Source of the DNA: Balaenoptera acutorostrata
Taxonomy: Eukaryota; Chordata; Mammalia; Artiodactyla; Balaenopteridae
Assembly (NCBI RefSeq): GCF_949987535.1
Contig: NC_080068.1
Coordinates: 78,269,254-78,333,253 of the forward strand
Direction: 5' to 3'
DNA: 64,000 bases
Shown: piece after piece, positions 1 through 12,197 of the stretch
How positions within the stretch are numbered: the stretch's first letter is position 1
Layout of the letters: each line of letters opens with the position of its first letter
Made by a program: the position numbers and the translations under genes
Notes under the pieces: generated by a model
The model's database searches: none
Told to the model about the DNA's origin: nothing
What the model saw: only the letters and a program-made list of their open reading frames with translations

Positions 1-1207
1 ATCACTAGGTATAAATGCCCAGTGATTTCAGTTATCTCAGATTCTCCCCTTTTCAAAAATTATTTTTTTATGCTCCTTCAAAAGACTTGCATCCTGAAAT
101 TTTCTACTTACATTAGATTTGTTCATAATGCCACTTTATGAGACGTTTACTCTCGAGATCTCCCTCGTAAGCCTCTTGCTGTGGGTGACTCTTTGGGGGA
201 GGAGGATGCGGATCGAGCACCAGTCACAGAGTTAACTATTCACAGCAGCCATCTTCTCTGGTACAAGTAAATGCTGTTTCTCAATTCCAAGCTGAGGTTC
301 AAAGGTTTAGACTAACTTCACAGATCAGAGGTCAGGCACGAATTGCTGCAATTTGTAGTTCAGTTCTGCCGATATGACAGAATTTCACAGCTATGATGAT
401 TGCTTTTTCCACTTCTGCACACAGGCCAGGCCGGGCAGTTAACAGCATAATTTGTACAAGTCAGCCCTTGGCACCCAAGTTTAATGAGTAACTAGCTGGT
501 GCCTTAGGTTTCACTGGTACAAGGTGCACATTATAAAAAGGGTCAAATGTCAATGCACAAAGATGGAGGGGGTTGGGTAGTGATATATCAATAACCACCG
601 CCTGTGAATCATACGTAAAGAATTAGTAATTGCGTTAATTTTAAAAATAATTTCTGTGATGTGAATGTTAGTGTGTTTGTTTTCTTTGCTACTGAAAGAG
701 GTAGATTATTTTATTAAATGTTAGCAAGAAAGAACGATCTGATTAGAGATTACTGACAACCGTAGAAAGTGAAATTGCAGGCTCTGTTTACTCCTTTCAT
801 GGGGTCTCTGATTTCTCAAAAACTTCCCCAAATGTGCCAGCTTTTCAAGAATCTAGGGAGCAAATTGGGTAACGAGGTATTTCTGAGCTCATGATATTTA
901 TGAGTATCTAACATTCTCTACTTTTCATCCAAAAAGTTAAACTCCTGTCTTTATTTCTAACCCAAGTTGAGAATATCTTTTACTGTTTAAAGTTGAATAT
1001 TGAGATGCTTCAAAAAATTCTTAGATGTTGGGCCTTGAAAATCCATGGGTTTGCCATTCACAGTTTTGACTTCTCATAAATGACTCTGAAGCTGCAATAT
1101 AAATACATATAGAGTAATTTGTCACTTTTGTTATAATACAAACTTTAGTTTTCCACTCTTCCAGACTGGGGTGTAGAAGCAATCGGATTCTTCCATAGAG
1201 CAGAATA
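1..1207. other. No gene or recognised repeat
   Basis: Single-copy-looking A+T-rich sequence with no convincing open frame, RNA gene or repeat that I recognise. It is probably part of a long 5' intron of RBM47. Confidence 0.5.
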
Positions 1208-1460
1208 ATTAAGAGCACAGGTTCTGGTCTCAGACCTCCTGGGTTTGAATCCCAGCTTCATCATTTACAGTTAAAGGACCTGAGCAAATGGCCAGCCTCC
1301 CTCTGTTTAGTTCCCTCATCTCCAGGATGAGTATAACCATAGAATTTGCTTTGTGGGGTTGTAGTAATGATTAAATAAGACAGTGTACACGAAATGCTTA
1401 GCACGGTGCCTGGTGCATAATAAGTACTCTGTGAATATTAGCTGTTATTAATATTATTAA
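1208..1460 (+). repeat. MIR SINE
   Basis: An old tRNA-derived SINE. It shows the typical order: ctggtctcagacctcctgggtttgaatcccagc, a region like cctcatctccaggatgag, and the 3' signature cttagcacggtgcctggtgcataataagtac. Confidence 0.85.
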
Positions 1461-1814
1461 GTTACATGCTTTGTGAACAAGCCTCCCCTACCCTGTACAT
1501 CATCCCAACTTGTTTAGACTTGGTCTTTCCTCTGTTCAATTCAGGAGGGACACAAGATAAGGCATAGTTGGGTAAGGCGATCTGGGAATGTTTTAGATGC
1601 ATTCTTTTTGAATATCATGGGGAAGTGTATTTTTAAATTCCTCGGTTTCAAGTCTAGCACTCTTTTATATGCTAGTTTTCCCCCCTAATTGTTTTGCTGT
1701 CACATGGCAGAAGCTGTAAAAAAAAAGATAAATCCAAATCCTCTGGTTTCCTTTGAGAGTTGTTTTCCTTCTGCCCTTTGGTGAGAAACATTTGAGTTAA
1801 AAAAGAAAAAATCC

Positions 1815-2104
1815 GGGCTTCCCTGGTGGCGCAGTGGTTGAGAATCTGCCTGCTAATGCAGGGGACACGGGTTCGAGCCCTGGTCTGGGAAGATCCCACA
1901 TGCCACGGAGCAGCTGGGCCCGTGAGCCACAGCTGCTGAGCCTGCGCGTCTGGAGCCTGTGCCCCGCAACGGGAGGGGCCGCGATAGTGAAAGGCCCGCG
2001 CACCGCGATGAAGAGCGGTCCCCGCACCGCGATGAAGAGTGGCCCCCACTTGCCGCAACTAGAGAAAGCCCTCGCACGAACCGAAGACCCAGCACAGCCA
2101 AAAA

Positions 2105-2147
<43 letters not shown>

Positions 2148-2168
2148 AAATTTAAAAAAAAAAAAAAG
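1815..2168 (+). mobile_element. CHR-type SINE, full length, with target-site duplication
   Basis: Starts gggcttccctggtggcgcag (tRNA A-box region), has a B-box-like gggttcgagccc, a long body ending in cacagccaaaaa, and an (AAAT)n tail. A 15-bp TSD, aaaaagaaaaaatcc, flanks it at 1800-1814 and 2169-2183, so the ends are exact. Confidence 0.95.
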
Positions 2169-2424
2169 AAAAAGAAAAAATCCATAAATGATACCATACC
2201 AGTGGGCTAAATTCTATCCCCGATGATATGTATTATACTAACTGGAATTCATTCTTTCTTTCCAGAAATGCCAGAAATGAAAATCTTAAAAAAGTGATTT
2301 TTTGTGTTCTACTTCTTCATTTTATTCCTATGCAACACAGAAGTGGCATTTGAATAAAAACATGATACTACCAATGACAATATATAAATTATGTGCTTAG
2401 CATTAAAAAAGTAGTAACAATCCC

Positions 2425-3061
2425 TCACACTAATTCAACTCTGAAGCACCTACTCTGTGCTAGGATTGTGTGTGGGACACTGGGATTATAGTAATGAGTC
2501 AGATCTAGATTCTGCCTTGGGCAAGTTTACAATTGCCTGGAGAAGACTGCTATTATACCAACTACTGTAAGATTAAACCGTATCAAGTTGCCAATATTCT
2601 ACCATTTTTGTCCCCCCAAACAGCAATTTCATGAGGTTCAAGCCAGTGTTATGAGAAGTGCTGTGAGGGATTATATGATGTTTCAGGAATGTTTTGAGAG
2701 GCTCCAGGAATGACCTCTGAGGAGTGAAGTGTAAGGATGAGAAAAGCTGGCTAGGTAGGAGCATTGGTGAGGGTTTAAAGCACTGGGAACAGCAGGTGTT
2801 AAGGGGGAAGTGACACAAGATGAGGCTGGAGGAGGAGCCAAAGTCTTCCTTATACCCCGTACTAGGGATACTGATTTTATTCTAAGGGCAGTGGAAGGGG
2901 GTGTAGAGGTTTAAGCAGGAGGGTGACATAAAATTGTGTGTTTTTAAAAGGTCACTTTGCCTGTCTTGAGAGCCAGATTGATTGCAGCAGGCAAGAGTGG
3001 ATGGGTCAAAGTCAGCTGGGATACTACTGCAGACATCCAGGCCGGAGTTGATGGTTGGCAG
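2425..3061. repeat. Old L2 LINE fragment(s)
   Basis: Contains the widespread L2-like wording cctactctgtgctaggattgtgtgtgggacactgggattat, then diverged text (gacctctgaggagtgaag, gaggtttaagcaggagggtgacat) usual for L2 3' regions. Limits are approximate. Confidence 0.6.
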
Positions 3062-3240
3062 TTCACATGATGCTTTCAAATGTAGTGTCTCATTTTATCC
3101 TTGTAACGACTCTTACATGTGGTGTTAATAGCAGCTTCAGTATACCGGTGAGGATGCTGAGGCCAAAAAGCTAAGTGGCAACGGGTGGTCTCACACTGCT
3201 GGTGGCAGAGCGAGAACCAGAGCTCTGTTACTAGACTGTT
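3062..3240 (-). repeat. MIR SINE, antisense
   Basis: Diverged reverse MIR: cattttatccttgtaacgac, gatgctgaggccaaaaagctaagtggc and cacactgctggtggcagagcgagaaccagagctctg match the reverse consensus order. Confidence 0.65.
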
Positions 3241-4394
3241 GCCCTGGTAGTCTCCCGGTAGCTTTAGGCCCCTGTGCTAGCGTCCCTGGGTGTGGGCAAC
3301 TGGTTTATCTTTGGAAAGGATTTGTTTTTAAGAAACAGAATTCTCATTTGTTGGTGGAGGAGTCGGGGTGAGAAAGTTATTTTTCGCCTCGGTTTATGCG
3401 TGAGAGTTGAGAGAAGCAGAACGTGACATGGAACTTGATATTAGATTGGAACATCCTTTGAGAAACAATACATTTATTAATTTCACATACTTATTTACAC
3501 CCTGCCTCATTGCAAAAGTGGATTTGAACAGCTTTCAAAAATACATATGGTAGACAAAATAAAGAAGAGAGGGTAAAAAAGTCAGGGTAGGCAAATTAAG
3601 ATGATGCCACAGGCGTCGTTAAGTCCAACAAACGATTGCCCTCAGATCCCACCGTTTGTTGAAGAAGGACCCATGAGTAACTCTTAAGATTCACATGCCT
3701 GAAAAATTGAAAACAAACCAGTGTTCTGCTCAGAACAGCTTTTTCTTCTACTGGAATCTAAGAAAATTTCCCTAGTTGGTCTTCCTAAAGACTTCATGAT
3801 ATAATGGACAATATCCATAGCTTTTTCACAGAACGAGGAGCGGGTGAGGGGTTGGAATGAATTAATTAACCCAGTTTATGTCTGGAAATATTTCTTTTCT
3901 CTAAGAACTTCCCCACAAATTTTACATGACCTTCAGTAAGACAGTTTCCTCCACAGTAAAATGGAGGATTTGTACTAGAGATCGACTTCTCAAACAGGGT
4001 GCCCCGAGACACCCAATTTTGTGTCAGGAGGAGTGTGAAGCCACAGGAAGAAAGTAGCATGTGGGTTTCGCTCGAAGATTTTTATGACAAAATAATATTA
4101 AAATATTTACGAAATGGGTTATGTTTGGAGCCATTCTGGAAAATCGGATTTTTCTGGAAACAAATAGTCCTAAGTGTTTTATTTGGGGGAAACTTTCTGT
4201 TACTTGAATAGCTGTGAAAGGCACTTCAATAATTCTTCTTCCCATCATTAAGATTTAGCACAAAACTATATAAAACCTATAATTTCATTTATATATTAAT
4301 AATTTGCTTCCAATCATAGAGTTTACATGTCCATTACCATGATATTATTTCTCAAAGGAAAAAATTTGCCGTTATAGAGAGAAAACTTACAATT

Positions 4395-4585
4395 CTGCAC
4401 AAGTATGTGCCAGGAATGGTGCTTTACAAGTATTTTCTCTGTTCTCCATGCAGTCCTGCAAGGAATTAGCTCCACTTTATGGATGTGGAGACTGAGGCTC
4501 AGAAAAGTTGAATATATTTGTCTGGATTCACTTAACTCGTAAATGAATAGTGCAGGAGTCTACATTTTATTCTGTTGCCTTGACA
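4395..4585 (-). repeat. MIR SINE, antisense
   Basis: Reads tatgtgccaggaatggtgctttacaag ... ggagactgaggctcagaaaagttgaa, the reverse MIR core. Limits are approximate. Confidence 0.7.
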
Positions 4586-4847
4586 GGGTAGAATTAATTT
4601 CAGGACACGGCTTGTAATTTGCACATTTATTTTTATTTATCAAACACTGTGATGCTGATCATTAGGTATTATCCAGGATGTAACATTTAGAAAATCGACC
4701 TCACAGACGAGGGTGAGGATTATATGCTTTGAGATGTGCAGAGTTTAACAGCAATTACTCTATGATTTATTTGAGGGTGTGGCTTTTTTTTTTTTTTAGT
4801 AGATCATTGATAATAAGGATTAAAGCCAGCTCATGATTTAGTTTTTT

Positions 4848-4872
4848 TTTTTTTAACATCTTTATTGGAGTA
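4848..4872 (-). mobile_element. Extremely truncated L1 3' end
   Basis: A poly-T run followed by aacatctttattggagta is the reverse complement of the last bases of the cetartiodactyl L1 (compare 27086-27115). It is bracketed by the direct repeat tgatttagtttttt at about 4834 and 4873, so it appears to be an insertion of only some 25-30 bases. Confidence 0.7.
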
Positions 4873-4884
4873 TGATTTAGTTTT

Positions 4885-5249
4885 TTGTTTTTTGGGTTTT
4901 TTTATTTATTTAATTTATTTACTTTTGGCTTTGTTGGGTCTTCGTTGCTGCGTGTGGGCTTTCTCTAGTTGCGTCACGCGGGGGCTACTCCTTGTGGTGC
5001 GCAGGCTTCTCATTGCAGTGGCTTCTCTTGTTGCAGAGCACGGGCTCTAGGTGCGTAGGCCTCAGTAGTTGTGGCACGTGGGCTCAGTAGTTGTGGCTTG
5101 CAGGCTCTAGAGCGCAGGCTTAGTAGCTGTGGCACATGGGCTTAGTTTCTCCGCTCCGCGGCATGTGGGATCTTCCCAGACCAGGGATCGAACCCGTGTC
5201 CCCTGCATTGGCAGGCGGGTTCTTAACCACTGCGCCACCAGGGAAGCCC
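4885..5249 (-). mobile_element. CHR-type SINE, antisense, full length
   Basis: Reverse complement of the family: an AT-rich tail, ttggctttgttgggtcttcg, the body, and the 3' boundary ccaccagggaagccc. TSD tgatttagtttt lies at 4873-4884 and 5250-5261. The left TSD copy is also the right TSD copy of the mini-L1 beside it. Confidence 0.95.
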
Positions 5250-5378
5250 TGATTTAGTTTTATTGCTTGTGTTCCCATAAAGTTATGAATCCCATTGAAT
5301 GCCTTGCCAGTCATTGCAATATAGAGATAGTTATGGCAGAATAATTTTGGAGCTGTAACTGACTTTAGAAGCCATTTA

Positions 5379-5591
5379 TTTATTTGTTAATTTATTTACT
5401 TATTTTGGCTGCACCGGGTTTTAGTTGTAGCACACGGGATCTTTGTTGCAGCATGCGGGCTTCTTAGTTGTGGCAGGCAGACTCTTAGTTTAGGCATGCA
5501 TGTGGGATCTAGTTCCCCGACCAGGGATCGAAGCAAGGCCCCCTGCATTAGGAGTGTGGAGTCTTACCCACTGGACCACCAGGGAAGTCCC
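5379..5591 (-). mobile_element. CHR-type SINE, shorter subfamily, antisense
   Basis: Reverse strand SINE with ttggctgcaccgggttttag, gatctagttccccgaccagggatcgaa and the boundary ccaccagggaagtccc. TSD tagaagccattta (5366-5378) / tagaggccattta (5592-5604), one mismatch. A different subfamily from the copy 130 bases upstream. Confidence 0.9.
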
Positions 5592-5869
5592 TAGAGGCCA
5601 TTTAATTGGCAGGTTCCAAATTGTGCTCTGTGGTCCTAAAGATCCTATGGTGTTCCCACACAGCCCCCGTGGATGATGGAGCAGAATGGGTGGAGGTGCT
5701 TCCCCATATCATCCCCAACCACCAGTTTAGCCAGCTCCTGTTTTATCAGTTTGTTTCTGCATCGAGGTAAAGTTTTGGTGGAAGAAAGGACACCACACCT
5801 AAAAAAACGAAGCAAAACAAAACAAATATTAAAAAACCAGTTTGAAAACTACTGGTAATCCAACTCTTT

Positions 5870-6010
5870 TATTTCTTCAGGGGAGCAAACTTTGGCTCAG
5901 CCAGGTGAAATAATTTGCCTGAGAACACAGAACAAGGCATGGCAGAGCTAGAGTTAAAATCCCAGTCTTCTAGGTGCTCCGAGTCTGGGGTTGCAGCCAT
6001 TGTGCCATAT
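5870..6010 (-). repeat. MIR SINE fragment, antisense
   Basis: ggctcagccaggtgaaataatttgcctgagaacacag ... ggcagagctagagttaaaatcccagtcttctaggtgctc follows the reverse MIR order. Confidence 0.6.
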
Positions 6011-7900
6011 GGAATCGTGGAAGTCGTCTGGATCTTCAGATGGCTTCATGAGGGCTCTCCATAGTGAGGAGAGAATGTTCCTGAAGTTTGGTAGATTATA
6101 TTTCCAGATGTGAAATACAGGTACAAGTTTTGTGCTTAGGATATATTTTAACGTCTCACCCAAAATACCCTTATCTTGAACTTAAGTTTCTTAATTTGAA
6201 TGTTTTGTATATCATGACTTTTAAGATGATCCTAGGATCCCACATCCTACTTTTTATAGTACTCCATGCAAAGAACATCCTCAGAAGAGTCTTAACTATT
6301 CATTTTAGGGCAGAATAACAAGTTGCTTTTATTACCACTTCTAATCAGTTGGTAGTGGTTGGCTGGAGCGCTTGTTTCAGTGGTTTTTGAGACCCTCTTT
6401 GGATTCAGCAGGCAAGAATGTGATGATCCATAGTGATGTGTGTCATGAGCCCCCAAATGGGGCAGGGGGAGGCCATGAGCTAGATAGGATCATCTCTGTA
6501 AGGAGCGCCACCTCTTCTTTTTGTGAATCTATAAGCATAAAATATAAGCTACATGTGTATTCATTCCTAAACATTGTGTTGTGCATTTTGGAGTCGGTGG
6601 CGGGGGTGTGTGTGGATAAATAAGACAGAGGGGAAAATAAAACAAATGGAAGAAATTGGTCATTTTCTTATTACTGTTCCCTGTCTTTTCAAGGACAGGA
6701 GGAGGAATAAAGGGTTGCATTTCTTGGTTTGTAGAGACTATGGTCATTAGTAATAGTAGTTCATTTTTTGAAGAAAATGGCCCCAAATTCGTAATGCACA
6801 TATGAAAATTATATTCAAATAGAAAACATTCCTAGCAATTTTGTTTTTACCTCTTAGGATTTGCCTCAAAGGGCACTCCACAAATTGGACTGAGAAATCC
6901 CAAGGAAGCTGCCTGAATCTCCTTGTATATTCTTACTCAACATCGTGTAAAAGACCAGACAAATCAAATTGGTGGTTTTTGGTAAGTACATCCGCTGGTG
7001 TCCTTTTCTTCTTCACTTAAGGGAAACATTAAATTTTCATTCTTATGAACCAAGATGTCTGCTGTATAGACAATGCGTACCTGGTGTATGTTTATGTCGC
7101 AACGTTAGTAGTACATACAACTTGAAAAGTCATTTGGTAAGTCATTTTGAACTGACAATATAAAGTCCTTATTTCTTTGTTGTTTACATCTTTGTGGCCC
7201 AAGAGGAAAAACTACTGCTGCTGATATGTGAGCATCTTAGGAATCAAGGGAAAATGTGTATTGCTTATAAATCTGTCTCCCTCACAAAAAAAAAAAAAAA
7301 AAAAAAAGATCAAGGGTATTTCAATCAGAGTTGTCTTTCGAAATTTTGGATGCAAGGAAGGGTCCTCTGTACAAGCTACAGAAGATACTGGTATGTTCTC
7401 TTAACAATCCTTGTGCCTTCTCTAATTTCTGTTTCCTCACCTGTCATATAAGGTAAAAATAACTACTGTTATGTTAGATTCTCCAAATCATGGCAATCCA
7501 ATGAATTACAACATATGTAAATATACTGTGAAAACTATATAATTCTCCACAGACAGAAGGTATTATTATTCTGTGGGTGATAATCCTACGTATGCTATGG
7601 CAGGGACGGGGGCATAGAAGAAAGAGGCTGCTCGTATCAGCTTCACCCAGAACCTTGGACGGGCAGCCCTCCCGGCCGCAGACACGGCCCTCACTTAGCT
7701 TTGAAAGGTAGAGGCAGTAGATCCCTGTGTGTTAGGGAGGGGCTACTGGTGACACTGATTGCCCAACGACTCCCCATGCCCCCCCGAAGTCCCTTTTCAT
7801 ATCCTCTAGGCTGGGTTCTGGATTCAGGGACTCAGAGAGCTAAAATTGTTTTAATTATATATATTTTTTCTTCTTCTGAAAGCATATTAATGAAAGGAAA
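6011..7900. other. No gene recognised; poly-A run
   Basis: Short open frames only. An A-run of about 22 lies at 7287-7308 with no SINE or L1 body before it that I can recognise. Possible old fragments were not identifiable by eye. Confidence 0.5.
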
Positions 7901-8430
7901 CTTGGAAATTAAAGAATAACATAAAATTACTTATAATCCCACAATCGAAAGGTAACCACAGTTAACATTATAGTATATTTAGTCCTTTTTAAGTTTTTAA
8001 AAATATTTCATATATATTCTAAAATAGTTTTTAACAAGGTTAACAGAGTTGAGAACATGAAATAAGTATTCTAGCCTACAACTATGCTGTATTTTTATAG
8101 CCATTTCCATACTGTTGAACATTATGTTTGTTACATCACATATAAATACATACTATTATGTTCATTACATTATGCTGTAAATACCACAGTAGTGAACATA
8201 CCTGACTATAAATTTTATTCATGTCTCCAATTATTTTCTTGGGGTAAATTTCTATAAATGGAATTAATGAGAAGGAACTGCTTTTAATGACTACTGTAAA
8301 GCTCTTGATGTTGTCAAACTATCCTCCAGAAATGTACCAAATTATATTTGCCTTCCCATCCCCACCTATTGTATATGACAATGTTCATACCACTACACAC
8401 ATGTACAGATTGAATTCTGTCACGTTGAGA
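7900..8430 (-). repeat. Probable very old L1/HAL1 fragment, antisense
   Basis: Text such as ataatcccacaatcg...aaggtaacc, tggggtaaatttctataaatggaat and gatgttgtcaaactatcctcc resembles reverse L1-type 3' halves of old mammalian LINEs. Strongly diverged; family and limits uncertain. Confidence 0.4.
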
Positions 8431-9947
8431 AGATTTAAAATTATAAATATTTCTACAGAAGCTCAGGAAGTATAAGCCTGTTCCCTCCCCCTGGCCCAGC
8501 CTAGCCTTAACCAACACCAGGTCTCTGAAGTAGAAGACAGTATCATCCAATCGACACTGCATCCACCTTGATCTCTCAGACTTGTTCATGGGGGAAAGCA
8601 CCTATGAGGCTTGCATTCATTCACTTGGTATTTATTACGACTGCTTGTGTTCATTTCTGTACTATGTGCTTCTGGGGAACAAAAGAGCTTTTCTTTGTCT
8701 ACGAGAAGCTTAATTCAGTTGGTGAGTCCAGACAAACAACAAACAAAAATACTTAACCTTGGATAGGTCACCTAACTTCTCAACACCTGTTTCTTCTTCT
8801 TTAAAGTGAGAGGTTCAATTTATCTATATCTAAAGGGTGTCTGAGGTGGTTTTTAGTAAAAATATGTGAGTACACAAGGTAGTGAAAACAACAATAAAGA
8901 TATCTAAACTTTGAACAACATGATGTGTTGTATAATTTCCATTATCCGACAGTGAAAGCACACCAGTTCTTTAGGAGAAAAAAAGTTTCCCTGCGTTAAA
9001 TACTAGGAAAAAATTTCAAGTTAATCATATTTTTAAATGTAAAAGTAAAGTAATAGGAAAATCCTTCAAGATGGCCTCTAAGGTTTCTTTTAGCTCTAAC
9101 ATCTATAATTCATAAGTAATAGACAAAATAGCAAAGGCCGAGAACCCCCAAAGCAAAGGAATGGTCAGTGGGCTTCACAGAAATTTGTAGAGTCGTGACT
9201 AGAATTTTAAAGTGATAGTTTCTACAGATGAGTTCTATCTAATCATCATCCTCACCACCCATACACTGAAAGTCTGTCCTAGTACTGGTACTGTTCATGA
9301 ATTTTAATCAGATTTTCAAACTTTGGAACACACCAAACAGGTTTAAGGAGTAAATAAGCTTATGAATATTTAGCTATCCTTCGCCATTACCACTTACATC
9401 TACCAGAAATGTTAAAATTGTCTGACTCAACTACTAAGATACACTGAGCAATGTCAGGGAGACTGGGCCAAACTTTGGCAAGAAAGTCTGCCACTGGCCA
9501 TTGCTCTCTCTTTGAAGTAGACTGTCCCTTGCAGTTTAACGCACAGTAGATACTTCATAAATATTTGCTGGATTCCTTTCTACTCAGATTTTGTGCCACT
9601 TTGTAATACCGGTTTGTTTTGTACTTAGAAAAAAAAGTTACATATATGTTGGAACAACTTCCAAAATCTAAAAGCATGAAGGAATTGTAATAATACCTCA
9701 GACTAGCTCTAATCTTAATCTTGGAACAAGGACACTTTCTGACTAGATTTCACACACTTGAAAAGTCTCAGTTGAAAAGCCAATATATTGATCATTTGCC
9801 TCTCTTTGCAATTTGAATCGTAAACATGAAGAAAAAAGCTGCATAACCTAGAACATCATTTGTCTAATCATTTTCCCATTTTCTCTTAAAAATCTGCATT
9901 CCTTTCTCCCTTTTATTCCATATATTAACTCTGCTGGTTTTCCATGA
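8431..9947. other. No gene; small MIR/L2 remnants
   Basis: Holds MIR-like pieces at about 8755-8870 (ggataggtcacctaacttctcaacacctg) and 9058-9112 (tccttcaagatggcctctaaggtttc) and an L2-like tail near 9520-9580. No supported gene. Confidence 0.45.
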
Positions 9948-9952
9948 CTTTT

Positions 9953-9968
9953 TGTGTGTGTGTGTGTG
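9953..9968. repeat. (GT)n microsatellite
   Basis: A short run of about eight GT units at the 3' end of the antisense old L1. Confidence 0.8.
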
Positions 9969-10804
9969 GTAAAATATGCATAACATAAAATTTACCATTT
10001 TTAGGGGTACAGTTCAGAGACATTAAATACATTCCCATTGTTGTGCAAATATCACCACCATCCATCTCTAGAACTTTCTCACCTTCCTGTACTGAAACTT
10101 TGTACCCATTAAACAATAACTCTCCATTCCTCCCTCCCCCCAGCTCCTGGCAACCACCATTCTATTTTCTGTCTCTATAAATTTGACTATTCCAGGTATC
10201 TCATATAAGAGGAATTTTACAATATTTGTCCATTTGGGTCTGGCATGTTTCACTTAGCATAATGTTTTCATGGTTCATCCATGTTGTAGCATGTGCCAGA
10301 ATTTCCTGCCTTTATAAAGCTGAATAATTTTCTATTTTGTATATATATTACATTTTGTTTATCCATTCATGCACTGATGAACATATGGGTTATTTCTACC
10401 TTTGGGCTATGTGAATAATACTGCTATGATCATGGGTGGTACTCATATCTGTTTGAATCCCTGTTTTCAATTCTTTTGGGTATAAATGTGGTAGTGGAAC
10501 AGATGGATCATGTGATAATTCTTTGTTTAACTTTTTGAGGATCTACCATACTGTTTTCCACAGCAGCCGCACCATTTTGTATTCCCACCAACAATGCACA
10601 AGGGTTCCAATTTCTCCACATTCCTGCCAACACTTATTTCTGTTTTGTTTTAAATCATAGACACCCCAACACATATGAAGTGGTATATTATTGTGGTTTT
10701 GACTTGCATCTTCCTAATGATGAGTGATGTTGAGCATCTTAGGCTTATTAGCTAATTGTGTATCATCTTTGGAGAATTGCCTATTTAGCCCTTTGCCTAT
10801 TTTT

Positions 10805-11100
10805 TTTTTATTTAATTAATTTATTTATATTTATTTTTGGCTGTGTTGGGTCTTCGTTTCTGTGCGAGGGCTCTCTCTAGTTGCGGCGAGCGGGGGCCAC
10901 TCTTCATCGCGGTGCGCGGGCCTCTCACCGTCACAGCCTCTCTTGTTGCCGAGCACAAGCTCCAGACGCGCAGGCTCAGTAGTTGTGGCTCACGGGCCTA
11001 GTCGCTCCACGGCATGTGGGATCTTCCCAGACCAGGGCTCGAACCCACGTCCCCTGCATTGTCAGGCAGACTCTCAACCACTGCGCCACCAGGGAAGCCC
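10805..11100 (-). mobile_element. CHR-type SINE, antisense, inside the old L1
   Basis: AT-rich tail, ttggctgtgttgggtcttcg, a GC-rich body and the boundary ccaccagggaagccc. The 16-bp TSD ccctttgcctattttt occurs at 10789-10804 and 11101-11116 and is itself L1 sequence, so the SINE came later. Confidence 0.95.
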
Positions 11101-11778
11101 CCCTTTGCCTATTTTTAAATTGGTTGGTTTGCTTTTTTATTGTTGAATTGTAGGAGTTCTTTGTATACTCTGGATGTTAATTCCTTAATATTTTGAGAAA
11201 TTATTTTCTCCTGTTCCATGGGTTGCCTTTTCATTCTGCTTGCAGTGTTCTTTGATTCACAAAAGTTTTCATTTTGATGTACCCCAATTTATCTATTTTT
11301 TTCTTTTGTTGCCTGTGCTTTTGGTGTCACAGAAATCATTGCCAAATCCAATGTCATGAAGTTTTTCCTCTATATTTTCTTCTAAGAGTTTTATAGTTTC
11401 AGCTCTTACATTTAGGTCTTTGATCCACTGTGAGTCAATTTTTGTATATGGTGTATGGTAAGGGCCAGGCTTCCTTCTAAAGAGGTACAAAACAATCCCA
11501 TCACGTCTCAGTGAAGATGTGTGTCAATTAAGCAACTGCCACACATACTCACATGTATGCTCATCCTCACTCAGTTTCCTTTCTCGTGTAGGCTTCGGTG
11601 GTTTCCCAACAGACAGATGAGAGAAAGCTGAAGCAATTGGGGAACTAACAGCCCAGCAGGCTCAGCTCTTATAACTAGGATATAGCAGTGAGAGCCATGA
11701 TCCTGGCAGTGGCCAGGATCAGCAAGCATTTTGAGGCAAACATGCTTGATGAAATCCCCAATAAAAGAACAGCAGAGG

Positions 11779-12181
11779 GGCAGTGAACATTGTGGTACAT
11801 GCCTCTTTTTGAATTATGGTTTTCTCAGGGTGTATGCCCAGTAGTGGGATTGCTGGGTCATATGGTAGTTCTATTTTTAGTTTTTTAAGGAACCTCCATA
11901 CTGTTCTCCATAGTGGCTGTATCAATTTACATTCCCACCAACAGTGTAAGAGGGTTCCCTTTTCTCCACACCCTCTCCAGCATTTATTGTTTGTAGATTT
12001 TTTTGATGATGGCCATTCTGACTGGTGTGAGGGGTGGGATAGGGAGGGTGGGAGGGAAACGCAAGAGGGAGGAGATATGGGGATATATGTATATGTATAG
12101 CTGATCCACTTTGTTATAAAGCAGAAACTAACACACCATTGTCAAGCAATTATACTCCAATAAAGATGTTTAAAAAAAAAA
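11779..12181. mobile_element. L1 insertion with 5' inversion (twin priming)
   Basis: The left part (about 11779-12031) is antisense L1 ORF2 (attatggttttctcagggtgtatgcccag ... tctgactggtgtgagg). The right part (about 12032-12181) is sense L1 3' UTR (gggtgggatagggagggtgg ... caattatactccaataaag) ending in poly-A. One 16-bp TSD, aaaagaacagcagagg, brackets the whole unit (11763-11778, 12182-12197), so it is a single inverted-and-joined event, not two insertions. Confidence 0.93.
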
Positions 12182-12197
12182 AAAAGAACAGCAGAGG

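Larger units (their letters stand above)
9948..11490 (-). mobile_element. Old L1 (L1M type) fragment, antisense, split by a SINE
   Basis: From the 3' UTR (gtaaaatatgcataacataaaatttacc; ctggcaaccaccattctattttctg) into the ORF2 region (tcttttgggtataaatg; cccaccaacaatgcacaagggttcc; ccaaatccaatgtcatgaag). Broken by many changes and by the SINE at 10805-11100. No coding capacity. Confidence 0.85.

Noticed and set aside
1815..1900. tRNA gene from the A-box/B-box-like sequence
   Set aside because: These are the tRNA-derived heads of SINEs: followed by a SINE body, flanked by TSDs and unable to fold as a full tRNA.
1834..2115. Open frames inside SINEs (also 13900-14196, 10862-11146 and 39693-40010)
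   Set aside because: They translate the SINE body itself (PANAGDTGS... or its reverse) and recur at every copy.
7287..7308. Poly-A run as a retroposon tail
   Set aside because: No recognisable SINE, L1 or processed-gene body precedes it, and I found no convincing flanking duplication.
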